Positions 10,552 to 19,736 of a stretch of DNA of 64,000 nt are shown piece by piece (within the stretch, counting starts at the first letter, position 1; the number at the start of each line of letters is the position of its first letter). A program made the translations under genes and the position numbers. Source of the stretch: Lactobacillus kalixensis DSM 16043 (GTDB taxonomy: Bacteria; Bacillota; Bacilli; Lactobacillales; Lactobacillaceae); contig NZ_AZFM01000002.1 of the NCBI RefSeq assembly GCF_001434335.1, positions 46,603-110,602 on the forward strand, given 5' to 3'. The notes beneath the pieces were generated by a model. The model worked only from the letters and a program-made list of their open reading frames with translations. It made no database searches and had not been told where the DNA came from.

Positions 10552-10588
10552 AAAATAAAAAAAGCCCTAGAAGTGTGATACTTCTAGG
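10552..10588 (-). terminator. Rho-independent terminator of the DUF3397 gene
   Basis: On the minus strand a 9-bp stem (CCTAGAAGT / ACTTCTAGG, loop of 5) is followed by GC and a T-rich run. It lies after the stop at 10618 and before the mraZ promoter region, so it separates the DUF3397 gene from the division operon. Confidence 0.9.
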
Positions 10589-10617
10589 ATTTAAACTGAT
10601 TATTTAACAGTGGGGCC

Positions 10618-10947
10618 TTACATCACTAAAATAGCAAGTGACCCAATAAACCAAAATACTGAGCACAGTGATAAATATCCCCATAATTCATAGACGGTCT
10701 TCAATAATGAAATATTTTTTTCTTTAACTGAAATCCGAATTGTTAACAGAACCACCAAAATAAAAAAGGTAAAAAAACCATATGGCAAAAAAGATGGCCA
10801 ACCTTTTTGATTAGTAATCATGTTGCAAGCTGGCAGAAAAAAGAAAGGCAAAAAGTCGGAGCCGCGGAATTGTGCCTTCGGAAAAACTCGATCTACAACA
10901 AGTGCCACAAGTATTCCGATTACTGGTAATAATATTATTAAAAACAT
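10618..10947 (-). CDS. DUF3397-like membrane protein
   Basis: The 109-residue protein has about four hydrophobic segments: 2-19, 34-50, 57-72 and 88-108. It is followed by its own terminator and then by mraZ. A small polytopic protein of this size directly upstream of mraZ is common in lactobacilli and is classed as DUF3397; I assign that family from size, topology and position. Function is unknown. The neighbouring cell-wall genes hint at an envelope role, but nothing in the sequence shows one. Confidence 0.75.
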   Translation of the reverse strand: MFLIILLPVIGILVALVVDRVFPKAQFRGSDFLPFFFLPACNMITNQKGWPSFLPYGFFTFFILVVLLTIRISVKEKNISLLKTVYELWGYLSLCSVFWFIGSLAILVM

Positions 10948-11040
10948 CGTTTTCCTCCATTCCTTTTATTCTAACCTTTTCTTTCATTGAAAAAAACTAT
11001 TAAGAAGCATAAAATATTTTTTTAATAGGAGGTCTCAGAT

Positions 11041-11166
11041 ATGGCAAGAAGAAAAAAGAAAAAGTCTGTCTTTCAAATCATCACAATCGTCATGGCGTTA
11101 TTAATGGCTATCATTACTTTAGTAGCTATTGTAGCCCAAGTCGTTGGTTCTTTCGTAGAATTTTAA
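11041..11166 (+). CDS. Small DUF4044-type membrane protein (41 aa)
   Basis: A 41-codon gene opens with MARRKKKKSVFQIITIVMAL. A very basic head of eight residues precedes one membrane helix (about 11-36), and the end is VVGSFVEF. A good AGGAGG site lies about 9 bases before the ATG, and a terminator follows 4 bp after the stop, so it is an independent transcription unit between convergent/divergent minus-strand genes. The basic-plus-single-helix layout matches DUF4044 proteins of lactobacilli. Function is unknown; the setting between mraZ and mreBCD suggests the envelope. Confidence 0.85.
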   Translation: MARRKKKKSVFQIITIVMALLMAIITLVAIVAQVVGSFVEF

Positions 11167-11199
11167 AAAAGTGTAGGAAGATTTTCCTACACTTTTTTT
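11167..11199. terminator. Bidirectional terminator between the DUF4044 gene and mreD
   Basis: A 9-bp stem GTGTAGGAA / TTCCTACAC is flanked by A-run and T-run, so it can end both the plus-strand DUF4044 transcript and the minus-strand mreBCD transcript. The mreD stop codon sits at its edge. Confidence 0.92.
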
Positions 11200-11737
11200 A
11201 TTGTCTATAAGCATCTAAATCAACTAAAAATGGATATCTTTGTGCTAAATTACCCCATATCCAATAAGTTAAGATAAAGAACACAATTGACCAACCTAAG
11301 TTAAATAGAAGGCTGATAAGCATTACTCTTGAAGAAATATTAATAATACCGACTAAATTCAAAATTCCCCAACTATAAACATCTAAAATTGTAAGCCCAA
11401 TTAAGACCACAATCAATCTTGCCCAAAAAATTTCAGGTAAAAATCTAGCAATCTTTTGGCATACCCAAATACTAAGTGGGAAAAAAACAGTGTAAATACC
11501 AATAATTCCTAATGTTGAAATATCAGCTACCACTCCTGCTCCTAATGCAAGCCAAATTTCTTTAGAATTAGTGTCGTCAAATAGGCCAATTAGCATAATT
11601 CCAATCGGCAATAACCAATTACTTGCACCATACTCTTGATAATTCATAAATTGATGCAAATAAAGAGCTAAGCTCCCATCTAAAACTAAAGCAACATATA
11701 ACGCAATAGCCAATACCCATTCTCGAAAAATGCGCAT
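11198..11737 (-). CDS. mreD: Rod shape-determining protein MreD
   Basis: MreD is the membrane partner of MreC in the elongation complex. The 179-residue protein is hydrophobic throughout with about five membrane helices, including the GLFDDTNSKEIWLALGAGVVAD stretch that MreD proteins carry between helices. It overlaps the mreC stop by one base (11737), indicating translational coupling, and is the last gene of the mreBCD unit. Sequence similarity within the family is low, so the call rests mainly on topology and gene order. Confidence 0.9.
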   Translation of the reverse strand: MRIFREWVLAIALYVALVLDGSLALYLHQFMNYQEYGASNWLLPIGIMLIGLFDDTNSKEIWLALGAGVVADISTLGIIGIYTVFFPLSIWVCQKIARFLPEIFWARLIVVLIGLTILDVYSWGILNLVGIINISSRVMLISLLFNLGWSIVFFILTYWIWGNLAQRYPFLVDLDAYRQ

Positions 11738-12588
11738 TAATTGGCCACCTTTCTGCTTACAACTGTTACAACGGATGGATCATTAATTTCCCCAGCTGGA
11801 TTAATTTGAATCAAGTTTGAAAGTCCAAACGAATCTCTAGTAGTAGCTGCAACAGTACCGATCAGCAATCCCTTAGGAGAGTTACCACCCATACCACTAG
11901 TATAAACTTTGGTACCCTTCTTGAGCTTTTGACTATCCACTACTTGTGTAAATGCCAACTTGTTGTTCGATGTAACAGTGATAATACCATGAACATTCTT
12001 CCCATTACTTGCTTTAGCTTGAACTGCAAAACGATTTGCTGAACGATCACTAGTAGTAATTAATTCAACCTTTGAAGAAGCAGCACTGACTTCATTAATT
12101 CGGCCAATAACCCCTCCTCCACATACAACTGCTTGGTTCTTTTTAATACCGCTAGAAGAGCCTTTATCAATTACCAATAAGTCTGACCAAGTATCTGATG
12201 AACGTGAAATTACTGAGGCATTAATTAAGTTATAACCAGTTAAAGTATCTTTTAACTTAAGTGCATCCCTTAATTGTTTGTTTTCAGCTTCTAACGCTTG
12301 ATTTCTCGCCTTGGTCTGTCCTAAATCAGTAACTTGACGCTTTAAATAGTCATTTTCTTGTTCAGTATTAAGAATGTCGTTAACATGATTTAGTCCACCT
12401 GAAATAAGGCCAACTGGAACATCTACTATTCTAGAACCAATGGCTACAACGTCATTTCCAAAACTTTGAATAAATAATGGACTATTTCTTCTATTACGCA
12501 AGCTAACACTACCAGCTAAAACAATAAAAACTAGAGCGATAGCAACAAATGTAGTTAATAATTTTTTGTTTTGTAGAAACTTCTTCAT
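11737..12588 (-). CDS. mreC: Rod shape-determining protein MreC
   Basis: MreC is a bitopic scaffold of the elongasome that contacts PBPs outside the membrane. The 283 residues show a short cytoplasmic tail, a membrane helix at 10-26 (LLTTFVAIALVFIVLAG), a coiled coil (about 72-110, including LGQTKARNQALEAENKQLRD), then the two beta-barrel region with NQAVVCGGGVIGRINEVSAASSKV split across typical MreC motifs. Length is as expected. It is separated from mreB by a hairpin that may lower its expression. Confidence 0.95.
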   Translation of the reverse strand: MKKFLQNKKLLTTFVAIALVFIVLAGSVSLRNRRNSPLFIQSFGNDVVAIGSRIVDVPVGLISGGLNHVNDILNTEQENDYLKRQVTDLGQTKARNQALEAENKQLRDALKLKDTLTGYNLINASVISRSSDTWSDLLVIDKGSSSGIKKNQAVVCGGGVIGRINEVSAASSKVELITTSDRSANRFAVQAKASNGKNVHGIITVTSNNKLAFTQVVDSQKLKKGTKVYTSGMGGNSPKGLLIGTVAATTRDSFGLSNLIQINPAGEINDPSVVTVVSRKVAN

Positions 12589-12605
12589 ACAGAAACGATC
12601 CTATA

Positions 12606-12631
12606 GAAAAACCGGCTTTAGCCGGCTTTTT
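12606..12631 (-). terminator. Terminator-like hairpin between mreB and mreC
   Basis: On the minus strand the hairpin CCGGCT..AGCCGG ending in TTTTTC lies 3 bases after the mreB stop and about 18 bases before mreC. Because mreC and mreD have no obvious separate promoter, it probably acts as a partial terminator that makes mreB transcripts more abundant than mreCD. Confidence 0.75.
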
Positions 12632-12633
12632 AA

Positions 12634-13638
12634 TTATTTACGACTTCTACGCATTACTTCAATATTTTTAAGTGATTCACCAGTACCAATAGCTACACAG
12701 TCAAGTGGATCTTGTGCAATAAATACTGGCACCTTAGTTGCTTCAGAAATTACTTCTGGCAAGTTCTTAAGAAGAGCGCCACCACCAGTTAAAACGATAC
12801 CGTGATCAATAACATCAGCAGCAATTTCAGGTGAAGTTTGTTCCAAAGTTTCCTTGATAGCAACAATAATATCTTGAACAACATCTTGAATTGCTTCCGC
12901 AACATCAACTGCTTCAATATCAACTGACTTAGGCAAACCAGTTACCAAATCACGACCACGAATGTTCATTGCTTCGATTTCCTTAGCCTTTTCAACAGAA
13001 GCTGAACCAATTTGAATCTTAATGTCTTCAGCTGTTCTTTCACCAATTAACAAGTTAAATTTGGAGTGAACGTAATTAATAATTGCGTTATTAAACTTGT
13101 CACCAGCTTGTCTAATTGAAGTTGAAGAAACAATACCACCAAGAGAAATAGTAGCAACATCAGTAGTACCACCACCGATATCAACAACCATTGATCCAGT
13201 TGGATCCATAACTGGAAGACCAGCACCAATAGCTGCTGCAAATGGTTCTTCAATTACGAATGCTTCACGAGCACCTGCTACACGAGCAGCATCAATGACA
13301 GCTCTCTTTTCAACTTCAGTAACACCTGATGGAACACAAATCATAACTGAAGGCTTTGAATTACCAACAGTCTTTTCCATAAAGTATTTAAGCATTGCAG
13401 CGGTAGTATCATAATCAGCAATTACCCCATCCTTCATTGGACGAATTGCACTGATAGTACCTGGAGTTCTACCAATCATTTCCTTGGCTTCTGATCCAAC
13501 AGCAATAACTTCACCAGTTTGTGTATTTTTTGCTACAACAGAAGGCTCTCTTAAAACAATTCCTTTACCTTCCATGTAAACAAGTGTATTGGCGGTACCT
13601 AAATCGATACCAATATTTTTCGATCCTAATCCAAACAC
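12634..13638 (-). CDS. mreB: Rod shape-determining actin MreB
   Basis: MreB is an actin-like ATPase whose membrane filaments orient the lateral cell-wall machinery. The 334-residue protein starts [20 protein letters not shown], with the phosphate-1 loop DLGTANT at 12-18. It has the phosphate-2 segment [12 protein letters not shown] and the adenosine motif [13 protein letters not shown] near 285-297. It heads the mreBCD unit behind an extended -10 promoter. A second MreB-type gene lies at 31641-32630; the two are about two-thirds alike by eye. Confidence 0.97.
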   Translation of the reverse strand: MFGLGSKNIGIDLGTANTLVYMEGKGIVLREPSVVAKNTQTGEVIAVGSEAKEMIGRTPGTISAIRPMKDGVIADYDTTAAMLKYFMEKTVGNSKPSVMICVPSGVTEVEKRAVIDAARVAGAREAFVIEEPFAAAIGAGLPVMDPTGSMVVDIGGGTTDVATISLGGIVSSTSIRQAGDKFNNAIINYVHSKFNLLIGERTAEDIKIQIGSASVEKAKEIEAMNIRGRDLVTGLPKSVDIEAVDVAEAIQDVVQDIIVAIKETLEQTSPEIAADVIDHGIVLTGGGALLKNLPEVISEATKVPVFIAQDPLDCVAIGTGESLKNIEVMRRSRK

Positions 13639-13678
13639 GAAAATCTCTCCTTAATAGTTGCAGTCTAAATCTTGAATC

Positions 13679-13687
13679 ATTATAGCA
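13679..13687 (-). promoter_or_regulatory. Extended -10 promoter for mreBCD
   Basis: Minus-strand TGCTATAAT (TGn plus a perfect -10) ends about 40 bases before the mreB start. I see no good -35 at the usual distance, which fits an extended -10 promoter. Confidence 0.6.
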
Positions 13688-13730
13688 TAAACTAAAGATA
13701 ATTCAGATTTTCAATCGAATTTTAAAGAAT

Positions 13731-14354
13731 TTAAAAGATTTCTTCTTCCTTCATACTCAAATATTTGCCCTTCCCAACAATAAAATGATCTAAAAAATTA
13801 ATTTTCATCATTTTGGCATTTTCTTGTAAATTTTTGGTTATCTGAAAATCACTTTCTGAAGGCCATAATCTACCAGATGGATGATTATGAACAGCAATCA
13901 TAGCTGAACAATTAAATAATACACCCCATCTAAAAACGTCACGAGGATGAACGAATGAGCGATCTAAAGTTCCTTGAGAAATCCTTTTTTCTGCAACAAT
14001 ATGATTGCCATTATCAATGTACAAAACCCAGAATTCTTCCTGTTTATGTCCGACTAATTTATTTGAGAGATACTGTCCTACTTCTCTACTTGAAGTGAGA
14101 ATTTCCTCTCTTTTCGGTTCAGTTAAGCGCAAGCGATCTAGCATCTCTTCGAGTGCAACTGCTAAATCACCATTACATTCTGGACCTGAAATATAATTAA
14201 TCAAATCTGTAAAAGAAGAAATCTTAAGATCATTGATTCTAGCTTCAATATCTTTCAAATTACAATAGCCTTTTCCTTCGAGTTGACTAAAAACTCTACC
14301 TAGCAGTTCTGTGTCCGTATTAATCATGTAATGATTAGATTGAGAAAATATCAT
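13731..14354 (-). CDS. radC: RadC family protein (JAB/MPN domain)
   Basis: RadC-family proteins carry a JAB1/MPN metal-site domain; despite the DNA-repair name the true activity is unclear. The 207-residue protein ends with the domain: the metal motif is AVHNHPSGRLWPSESD (two His and a distal Asp, about residues 155-170), followed by FLDHFIVGKGKYLSMKEE. The N-terminal helix-hairpin-helix part is short and divergent. radC directly upstream of mreB is the widespread Firmicute arrangement. Confidence 0.93.
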   Translation of the reverse strand: MIFSQSNHYMINTDTELLGRVFSQLEGKGYCNLKDIEARINDLKISSFTDLINYISGPECNGDLAVALEEMLDRLRLTEPKREEILTSSREVGQYLSNKLVGHKQEEFWVLYIDNGNHIVAEKRISQGTLDRSFVHPRDVFRWGVLFNCSAMIAVHNHPSGRLWPSESDFQITKNLQENAKMMKINFLDHFIVGKGKYLSMKEEEIF

Positions 14355-14393
14355 TTTCTAAAACCCCCTCATTACTAAATACGCAAAATAGCC

Positions 14394-15071
14394 CTAAATT
14401 TTCTCTAGAAATTCAAAAAAATTCTTACAAATCATTGTGGCATTATTTTTATCTTGCTCAGTTGGCGGTAATAAATCAGGAATCATTACTACTTTTAAAC
14501 CAGCATTTGCACCAGCAGCAACACCTGTTGAAGAATCTTCAAAAACGAGAATATTTTCTTTAGGTATATTCATTTTTTTGGCAGCAGCTAGATAAATATC
14601 AGGTGCAGGCTTAGGCTTGATATGGCCTTTTTGAACATCCAAATAACTCAGATGAAAGTCAAAATAATTACGAATTCCAGTTGCCCAAATCGCGTGTTCA
14701 AGCACATCTTCATAGTTACTTGAAGCAATCGCCATATGTAAGCCCAAGGCTTGAAACTTATCAAGTGCCTCTTGCACACCAGGTTGTAATTTCAATTTAC
14801 CCTCATCAGTCCACTGCCAAACTAAATCATCAGTTCTTTTAATGAACTTATCGCGATCAGATTCTGTTTTAAAATACTTATGATAAAAATCTTGCATTTC
14901 TTTGACAGTTGCACCGGCTAGCTTAAGGTAACTATCCTTAGGTGTGCCAAGATTTTCTTCTTCAGAAGCTTGAATATTAGCATCCCAGTACAATTTTTCT
15001 GAGTTAATTAATAACCCATCCATATCAAAAATAATGCCCTGAATATCATTATTTATCCCTTTAACACGCAT
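14394..15071 (-). CDS. HAD-superfamily hydrolase, beta-phosphoglucomutase-like
   Basis: The 225-residue phosphatase or phosphomutase has HAD motif I IIFDMDGLLINSE (nucleophile Asp about residue 16), motif II in MAIASSNYEDV, a Lys within IKPKPAPDIYLAAAKKM, and motif IV VFEDSSTGVAAGANAG. The cap inserted after motif I makes it subfamily IA, which includes beta-phosphoglucomutase and 2-deoxyglucose-6-phosphatase. The real substrate cannot be told from sequence. It is packed 3 bp after folC on the same transcript. Confidence 0.9.
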   Translation of the reverse strand: MRVKGINNDIQGIIFDMDGLLINSEKLYWDANIQASEEENLGTPKDSYLKLAGATVKEMQDFYHKYFKTESDRDKFIKRTDDLVWQWTDEGKLKLQPGVQEALDKFQALGLHMAIASSNYEDVLEHAIWATGIRNYFDFHLSYLDVQKGHIKPKPAPDIYLAAAKKMNIPKENILVFEDSSTGVAAGANAGLKVVMIPDLLPPTEQDKNNATMICKNFFEFLEKI

Positions 15072-15074
15072 TAA

Positions 15075-16331
15075 TTAAGCCTCCATATTTAATACAGCGC
15101 TAACTAGATAAAACGATCCAGTTACTAAAAGAAGGTCATTCTCATTTAAACTGTTTTTTGCTTTTTTAAACGCAGCCTGATAATCCGAGAAATATTGATA
15201 TTTTTCTTGGACGTCTTTTGGAAAATCAGCTTTTTTAGCAGCCCGTGGATACGGAATCGTCGTCAACATTACTTCATCGTTCTTATCAAATAATGAAAAG
15301 ACTTGTTCTAAATCCTTATCCTTCATCATTGTGATCAAAACTTTAATTTTTCCAGTCGAATGATGTTGATGTATAAACTCAAGCAAATTAGACATCGCTT
15401 GAATATTATGCGCCCCATCTAAAATAATTGTTGGCCTTCTTTGTACAACTTGATAACGTCCCGGAATTTGTGTTCCATTAATTGTTTGTTCAATTTCTTG
15501 ATCAGTCAACTTAACTTTTAGTAAAAGCACTGCGGTTGTCGCAATTCCAATATCGATTGCTTCCACATTTGGTCTGGCAGAAAAAACAAGTTTCCTTTTT
15601 CCAAAAGCATAATTAATTCTACCATTATCATCTTGCTTAATCATAAAATCATGATTCAACAAATAAACTGGTGAATTTTCTTTTTTAGCTTTTCCCTCAA
15701 GTACTGGCAAAACCTCTGTCGGAACATTTCCTAAAACAACGGGTCGATCTGTTTTAATCACACCACTTTTTTCTTTAGCAATATCAAGTAGCGTTGGTCC
15801 GATAATCTGTTCATGATCAAGACCAATAGTCGTTATGATACTAAGCTCTGGCTTAATAACATTAGTCTTATCATGCGTTCCACCAATTCCTACTTCAATA
15901 ACTGCATAGTCGCATTTTTCTTCATGAAAATAAAGAAAAGCCATAACAACTTCATATTCAAAAGTAACTAATGAAAATTCTGGTTCATTTTGACGAATTT
16001 TATCAAGCGCTACTTCAACTTGATTAGCAATCTTTACTAACGCCGCATCAGGAATATCTTGACCATTAATTTGAATTCGTTCATTAAATTTGCGAATAAA
16101 TGGTGACACAAAAAGGCCAGTTTTTAGACCAGCCTTTTTGAGCAAGTTGCTCAGATAATATGACGTGGAGCCTTTACCATTAGTACCTGTTACATGAATT
16201 GTTTTAACTTTGTCTTGCGGATTATCTAAAATCGCTAAGACTTTTTGGATATAAGTTAAATCACTTTTTTCATGAAGAACTGGTAGAGAATAAAGATATT
16301 TAATCAATTCCTGGGCATTTAAAAATTTCAA
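15075..16331 (-). CDS. folC: Folylpolyglutamate synthase / dihydrofolate synthase FolC
   Basis: FolC adds glutamate to folates (and in some species to dihydropteroate). The 418-residue Mur-ligase-fold enzyme has the P-loop VTGTNGKGSTS (about 49-59), the FVSPFIRKFNERIQING motif, GIGGTHDKTNVI, and the C-terminal entry motif ILDGAHNIQAM. It starts directly after valS, and the HAD gene follows, in the valS-folC order common in Firmicutes. Confidence 0.95.
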   Translation of the reverse strand: MKFLNAQELIKYLYSLPVLHEKSDLTYIQKVLAILDNPQDKVKTIHVTGTNGKGSTSYYLSNLLKKAGLKTGLFVSPFIRKFNERIQINGQDIPDAALVKIANQVEVALDKIRQNEPEFSLVTFEYEVVMAFLYFHEEKCDYAVIEVGIGGTHDKTNVIKPELSIITTIGLDHEQIIGPTLLDIAKEKSGVIKTDRPVVLGNVPTEVLPVLEGKAKKENSPVYLLNHDFMIKQDDNGRINYAFGKRKLVFSARPNVEAIDIGIATTAVLLLKVKLTDQEIEQTINGTQIPGRYQVVQRRPTIILDGAHNIQAMSNLLEFIHQHHSTGKIKVLITMMKDKDLEQVFSLFDKNDEVMLTTIPYPRAAKKADFPKDVQEKYQYFSDYQAAFKKAKNSLNENDLLLVTGSFYLVSAVLNMEA

Positions 16332-16332
16332 T

Positions 16333-18972
16333 TTACTTGCTTTCTTTTAATTCTTCAATTCTTTCACGAACACCAGCTAATTGACTTTCGTAATCAGCCT
16401 TCTTGTCCTTTTCTTTGTTGATGACTGCTTCTGGAGCGTGAGCAACGAAACCTTGGTTAGATAACTTCTTTTCGCTGCGAGCAACTTCATCTTCAAGGCG
16501 CTTTTCTTCCTTTTCCATCTTAGCGAGTTCTTCATCAACATTCACTAATTCGGTTAATGGAACAAAAATTTGTGCACCTGGGATAACAGCTGTCTTAGCA
16601 AGCTTAGGAGCTTCAACATCAGCACCAACAGTTAATTCCTTAGGGTGTAAGAAGTTTTCAACATAATCTGCATTGTTGTCCAAAACAGTCTTATTCTTTT
16701 CATCATCAATTTGAATCATGATATCAATTTGTGATGACATTGGTGCATTAACTTCCATACGAATGTTTCTAACTGCCTTAATAACTTCGATTAAGAATGC
16801 CATTTGATCGTCAGCTTCATTGTTTTCGAATTCTTTGTGAGTTTCAGGGTACTTTGCAACCATGATACTCTTACCTTCGTGAGGCATTGATAACCATAAC
16901 TTTTCAGTTACAAATGGCATAATTGGGTGAAGCAAACGCAAGATTTGGTCAAGAATCCAAATTAAGTTTTCTTGCTTTCTTGCCTTTAATTCTTCATCAT
17001 CACCATTTAATGCAACCTTAGAAATTTCGATGTACCAATCACAGAAGTCATTCCAAATGAAGTTGTAAAGCTCACGCCCAGCTTCACCAAATTGGTATTC
17101 GTCAAATAAACGAGTTACTTCGCTAACAGTGTGGTTTAATCTGTCAAAGATCCAGCTATCTGCTAAATCAAACTTAGAAGCATCCGGCATGTGTGCAGGC
17201 TTAGCATCTTCTGGTAAGTTCATGATTACGAAACGACTTGCATTCCAGATCTTGTTAATGAAGTTCCATGCAGCTGACAACTTCTTAGGATCGTAACGAG
17301 TATCTTGACCAGGAGCAGTACCATTTAACAAGAACCAACGAAGTGCATCAGCACCGTATTCATCAACAACATCCATTGGATCAACACCGTTACCCAATGA
17401 CTTACTCATCTTACGACCTTGAGGGTCACGAATTAAACCGTGCAATACAACATCATTAAATGGACGTTTTCCAGTAAAGTGCAAACTTTGGAAAATCATT
17501 CTTGATACCCAGAAGAAGATGATGTCGTAACCTGTAACTAAAGCATTGGTTGGGAAGTAACGCTTGAAGTCTTCTGAGTCTTCATCTGGCCAACCAAGAG
17601 TTGAGAATGGCCAAAGAGCACTAGAGAACCAAGTATCAAGAACATCAGGATCCTGTTCCCAGTTTTCAATATCCTTAGGAGCTTCAAGACCTACATAAGT
17701 TTCACCAGTCTTCTTATTGTACCAAGCTGGAATACGGTGACCCCACCATAATTGACGAGAAATTACCCAGTCATGAACATTGCTCATCCATTGCTCAAGT
17801 GTATGTTCAAATCTTTCTGGAACAAAGTTAACCTTGTCATCAGTCTTTTGGTTTTCAAGAACTCTTTCTGCAAGTGGCTTCATCTTAACGAACCATTGCT
17901 TAGAAAGTCTTGGTTCTACTTGAACGCCTGAACGTTCTGAGTGACCTACTGAGTGAACGATTGGTTCAACCTTAATTAAGTAGCCTTCTTCTTTAAGATC
18001 CTTAACTAAAGCTTCACGACATTCAAAACGATCCATACCAGCATATTTGCCAGCTTCTTCGTTCATAGTTCCATTATCATTCATAACGTTGATACGCTCT
18101 AAGTTATGACGGTTACCTACTTGGAAGTCGTTAGGGTCATGAGCTGGTGTAATCTTAACAAGACCAGTACCAAATTCAGGATCAACGTGTTGATCTTCGA
18201 TAATTGGAATATGACGACCAACAATTGGCAATACTAATTCCTTACCAACAATATCCTTGTATCTTGGGTCCCCTGGTGCAACAGCAACAGCAGTATCACC
18301 AAACATAGTTTCAGGACGAGTAGTAGCAATTTCTACAAATCCTGAACCATCTGCAAATGGATATTTAATGTGGTAAAAGGCACCCTTGTCATCCTTGTGA
18401 ATAACTTCGATATCACTAAGGGCAGTTTCCAATTTTGGATCCCAGTTGATAATGTATTCACCACGGTAAATTAAGCCTTCGTTGTAAAGTTGTACGAAAA
18501 CCTTTTTTACAGCCTTTGAAAGACCCTTATCGAGAGTAAATCTTTCACGTGAGTAATCCAATGAAAGACCAATCTTTGCCCATTGACTCTTGATAATTGA
18601 TGCGTATTCATCTTTCCAGTCCCAAACTTGCTTAACAAAAGCTTCACGACCCATTTCGTGACGGTCCTTACCTTGCTTACGAAGCTTTGCTTCAACCTTA
18701 GCTTGAGTAGCAATTCCGGCGTGATCCATACCAGGAAGGTAAAGAGTGTCGTAACCTTGCATTCTCTTGAAACGAATCAAAGTATCTTGGATTGCAGTGT
18801 TCCATGCGTGACCCAAGTGCAACTTACCAGTAACATTTGGTGGTGGGATAACAATTGAATATGGGTGAGCTTTCTTGTCACCTGAAGGCTTGAATAAATC
18901 TTCATCAAGCCATTCTTGATATCTACCTTTTTCAACCTCATTAGGGTTGTATTTAGGTGCTAAATCTGTCAT
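16333..18972 (-). CDS. valS: Valyl-tRNA synthetase
   Basis: ValRS charges tRNA-Val. The start is the ATG at 18972 ([20 protein letters not shown]), which has a GGAGG site 9 bases away; the frame is open up to 19005. The 879 residues include the class I signature HLGH in [15 protein letters not shown] (about 43-57), the CP1 editing domain, KMSKS in [11 protein letters not shown] (about 520-530), the anticodon-binding domain, and the C-terminal coiled coil ([20 protein letters not shown]) typical of ValRS. Expression is controlled by the T-box leader upstream. Confidence 0.97.
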   Translation of the reverse strand: MTDLAPKYNPNEVEKGRYQEWLDEDLFKPSGDKKAHPYSIVIPPPNVTGKLHLGHAWNTAIQDTLIRFKRMQGYDTLYLPGMDHAGIATQAKVEAKLRKQGKDRHEMGREAFVKQVWDWKDEYASIIKSQWAKIGLSLDYSRERFTLDKGLSKAVKKVFVQLYNEGLIYRGEYIINWDPKLETALSDIEVIHKDDKGAFYHIKYPFADGSGFVEIATTRPETMFGDTAVAVAPGDPRYKDIVGKELVLPIVGRHIPIIEDQHVDPEFGTGLVKITPAHDPNDFQVGNRHNLERINVMNDNGTMNEEAGKYAGMDRFECREALVKDLKEEGYLIKVEPIVHSVGHSERSGVQVEPRLSKQWFVKMKPLAERVLENQKTDDKVNFVPERFEHTLEQWMSNVHDWVISRQLWWGHRIPAWYNKKTGETYVGLEAPKDIENWEQDPDVLDTWFSSALWPFSTLGWPDEDSEDFKRYFPTNALVTGYDIIFFWVSRMIFQSLHFTGKRPFNDVVLHGLIRDPQGRKMSKSLGNGVDPMDVVDEYGADALRWFLLNGTAPGQDTRYDPKKLSAAWNFINKIWNASRFVIMNLPEDAKPAHMPDASKFDLADSWIFDRLNHTVSEVTRLFDEYQFGEAGRELYNFIWNDFCDWYIEISKVALNGDDEELKARKQENLIWILDQILRLLHPIMPFVTEKLWLSMPHEGKSIMVAKYPETHKEFENNEADDQMAFLIEVIKAVRNIRMEVNAPMSSQIDIMIQIDDEKNKTVLDNNADYVENFLHPKELTVGADVEAPKLAKTAVIPGAQIFVPLTELVNVDEELAKMEKEEKRLEDEVARSEKKLSNQGFVAHAPEAVINKEKDKKADYESQLAGVRERIEELKESK

Positions 18973-18987
18973 TAATTTTTCCTCCAA

Positions 18988-19214
18988 TAAAAAAGTCCTA
19001 GACAATATTGTCTAGGACGATTTACTAACCGCGGTACCACCTATGGTTAAGCACAAAATGCTTCTCTCAATAAGCGATAACGGCGCTGAAGTGTCCGGAT
19101 TAACCTACTTAGGTTCAGTTAATCAGCTAATCAAGCTACAAATCAGCTTCTGGCCTCTCAGCTTTAACGGCTTTTCTCTGTAAACGAAGTCAATTACTCT
19201 TGATTATTGCTTTG
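18988..19214 (-). promoter_or_regulatory. T-box riboswitch (tRNA-Val responsive) of valS
   Basis: On the minus strand the conserved T-box sequence GGTGGTACCGCGG lies at about 19028-19040. It is followed by a terminator with a 12-bp stem (GTCCTAGACAAT / ATTGTCTAGGAC at 18992-19017) and T6. Upstream are stem I elements, including GAGAAAAGCC near 19175. Uncharged tRNA should stabilise the antiterminator and let valS be read. I did not fix the specifier codon with confidence; a GTA lies in the AACCTAAGTAGGTT hairpin. Confidence 0.93.
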
Positions 19215-19220
19215 GTTATG

Positions 19221-19249
19221 ATTATAGCATGAGTCCAGCAATTATTGAA
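19221..19249 (-). promoter_or_regulatory. Sigma-A promoter of the valS T-box transcript
   Basis: On the minus strand a TTCAAT -35 (19244-19249) and a perfect TATAAT -10 (19221-19226) are separated by 17 bp. A start near 19214 is the right distance for the T-box stem I. Confidence 0.7.
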
Positions 19250-19274
19250 GTGAGTATTTGTTTTCAATAATTAT

Positions 19275-19697
19275 TTAACTAAATGATGAACTATCATTTT
19301 TTTTAAAAGTAATCACCTTGTTAATCACAAATTGAATCAACGTAGCGATAAAAGTTGCTACAACTTTTACAATCAAATGCGGAAATCCTAATTTTGTCGC
19401 AAAAACAAACAGAGAAACTGTTGTAAAAACAGTTGTAATCTGACCTACCAAGAAATAAGAAATAAATCTCAATAATAATCGATCATATACTTTAAAATTA
19501 GCATACGAATTCCAGATGAAATTATTTATAATGCCGCAAGTTGAAGAGATCATGTTTGCAATTTCAGCATTTACTTTAAAAGTAGTAAGTAGAATGTAAA
19601 TCCCAAAATCGACCACCAGTCCTAAAATGCCAATTAAAATATATTTGATTAACTGTTTAAAATTTTGAGATTGCATTATCTTTTCTAAATTTTTCAT
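19275..19697 (-). CDS. GtrA-like membrane protein
   Basis: The 140-residue protein has four hydrophobic helices (about 16-36, 42-60, 78-98, 104-124). It carries the GtrA pattern: YILIGILGLVVDFGIYILL in helix 1, then NNFIWNSYANFKVYD and FVINKVITFKK at the end. GtrA-like proteins are thought to help flip or deliver polyprenyl-linked sugars for glycosylation of wall polymers. No glycosyltransferase partner is next to it. It sits alone between the valS leader and the rsuA-type gene. Confidence 0.88.
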   Translation of the reverse strand: MKNLEKIMQSQNFKQLIKYILIGILGLVVDFGIYILLTTFKVNAEIANMISSTCGIINNFIWNSYANFKVYDRLLLRFISYFLVGQITTVFTTVSLFVFATKLGFPHLIVKVVATFIATLIQFVINKVITFKKNDSSSFS

Positions 19698-19736
19698 ATA
19701 CTTTAACTACTACCTAAAAAGGTTGATATTTCTTAC

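Noticed and set aside
13097..13414. 105-residue plus-strand frame opposite mreB
   Set aside because: It is a shadow of the conserved mreB coding sequence, with no RBS or family features.
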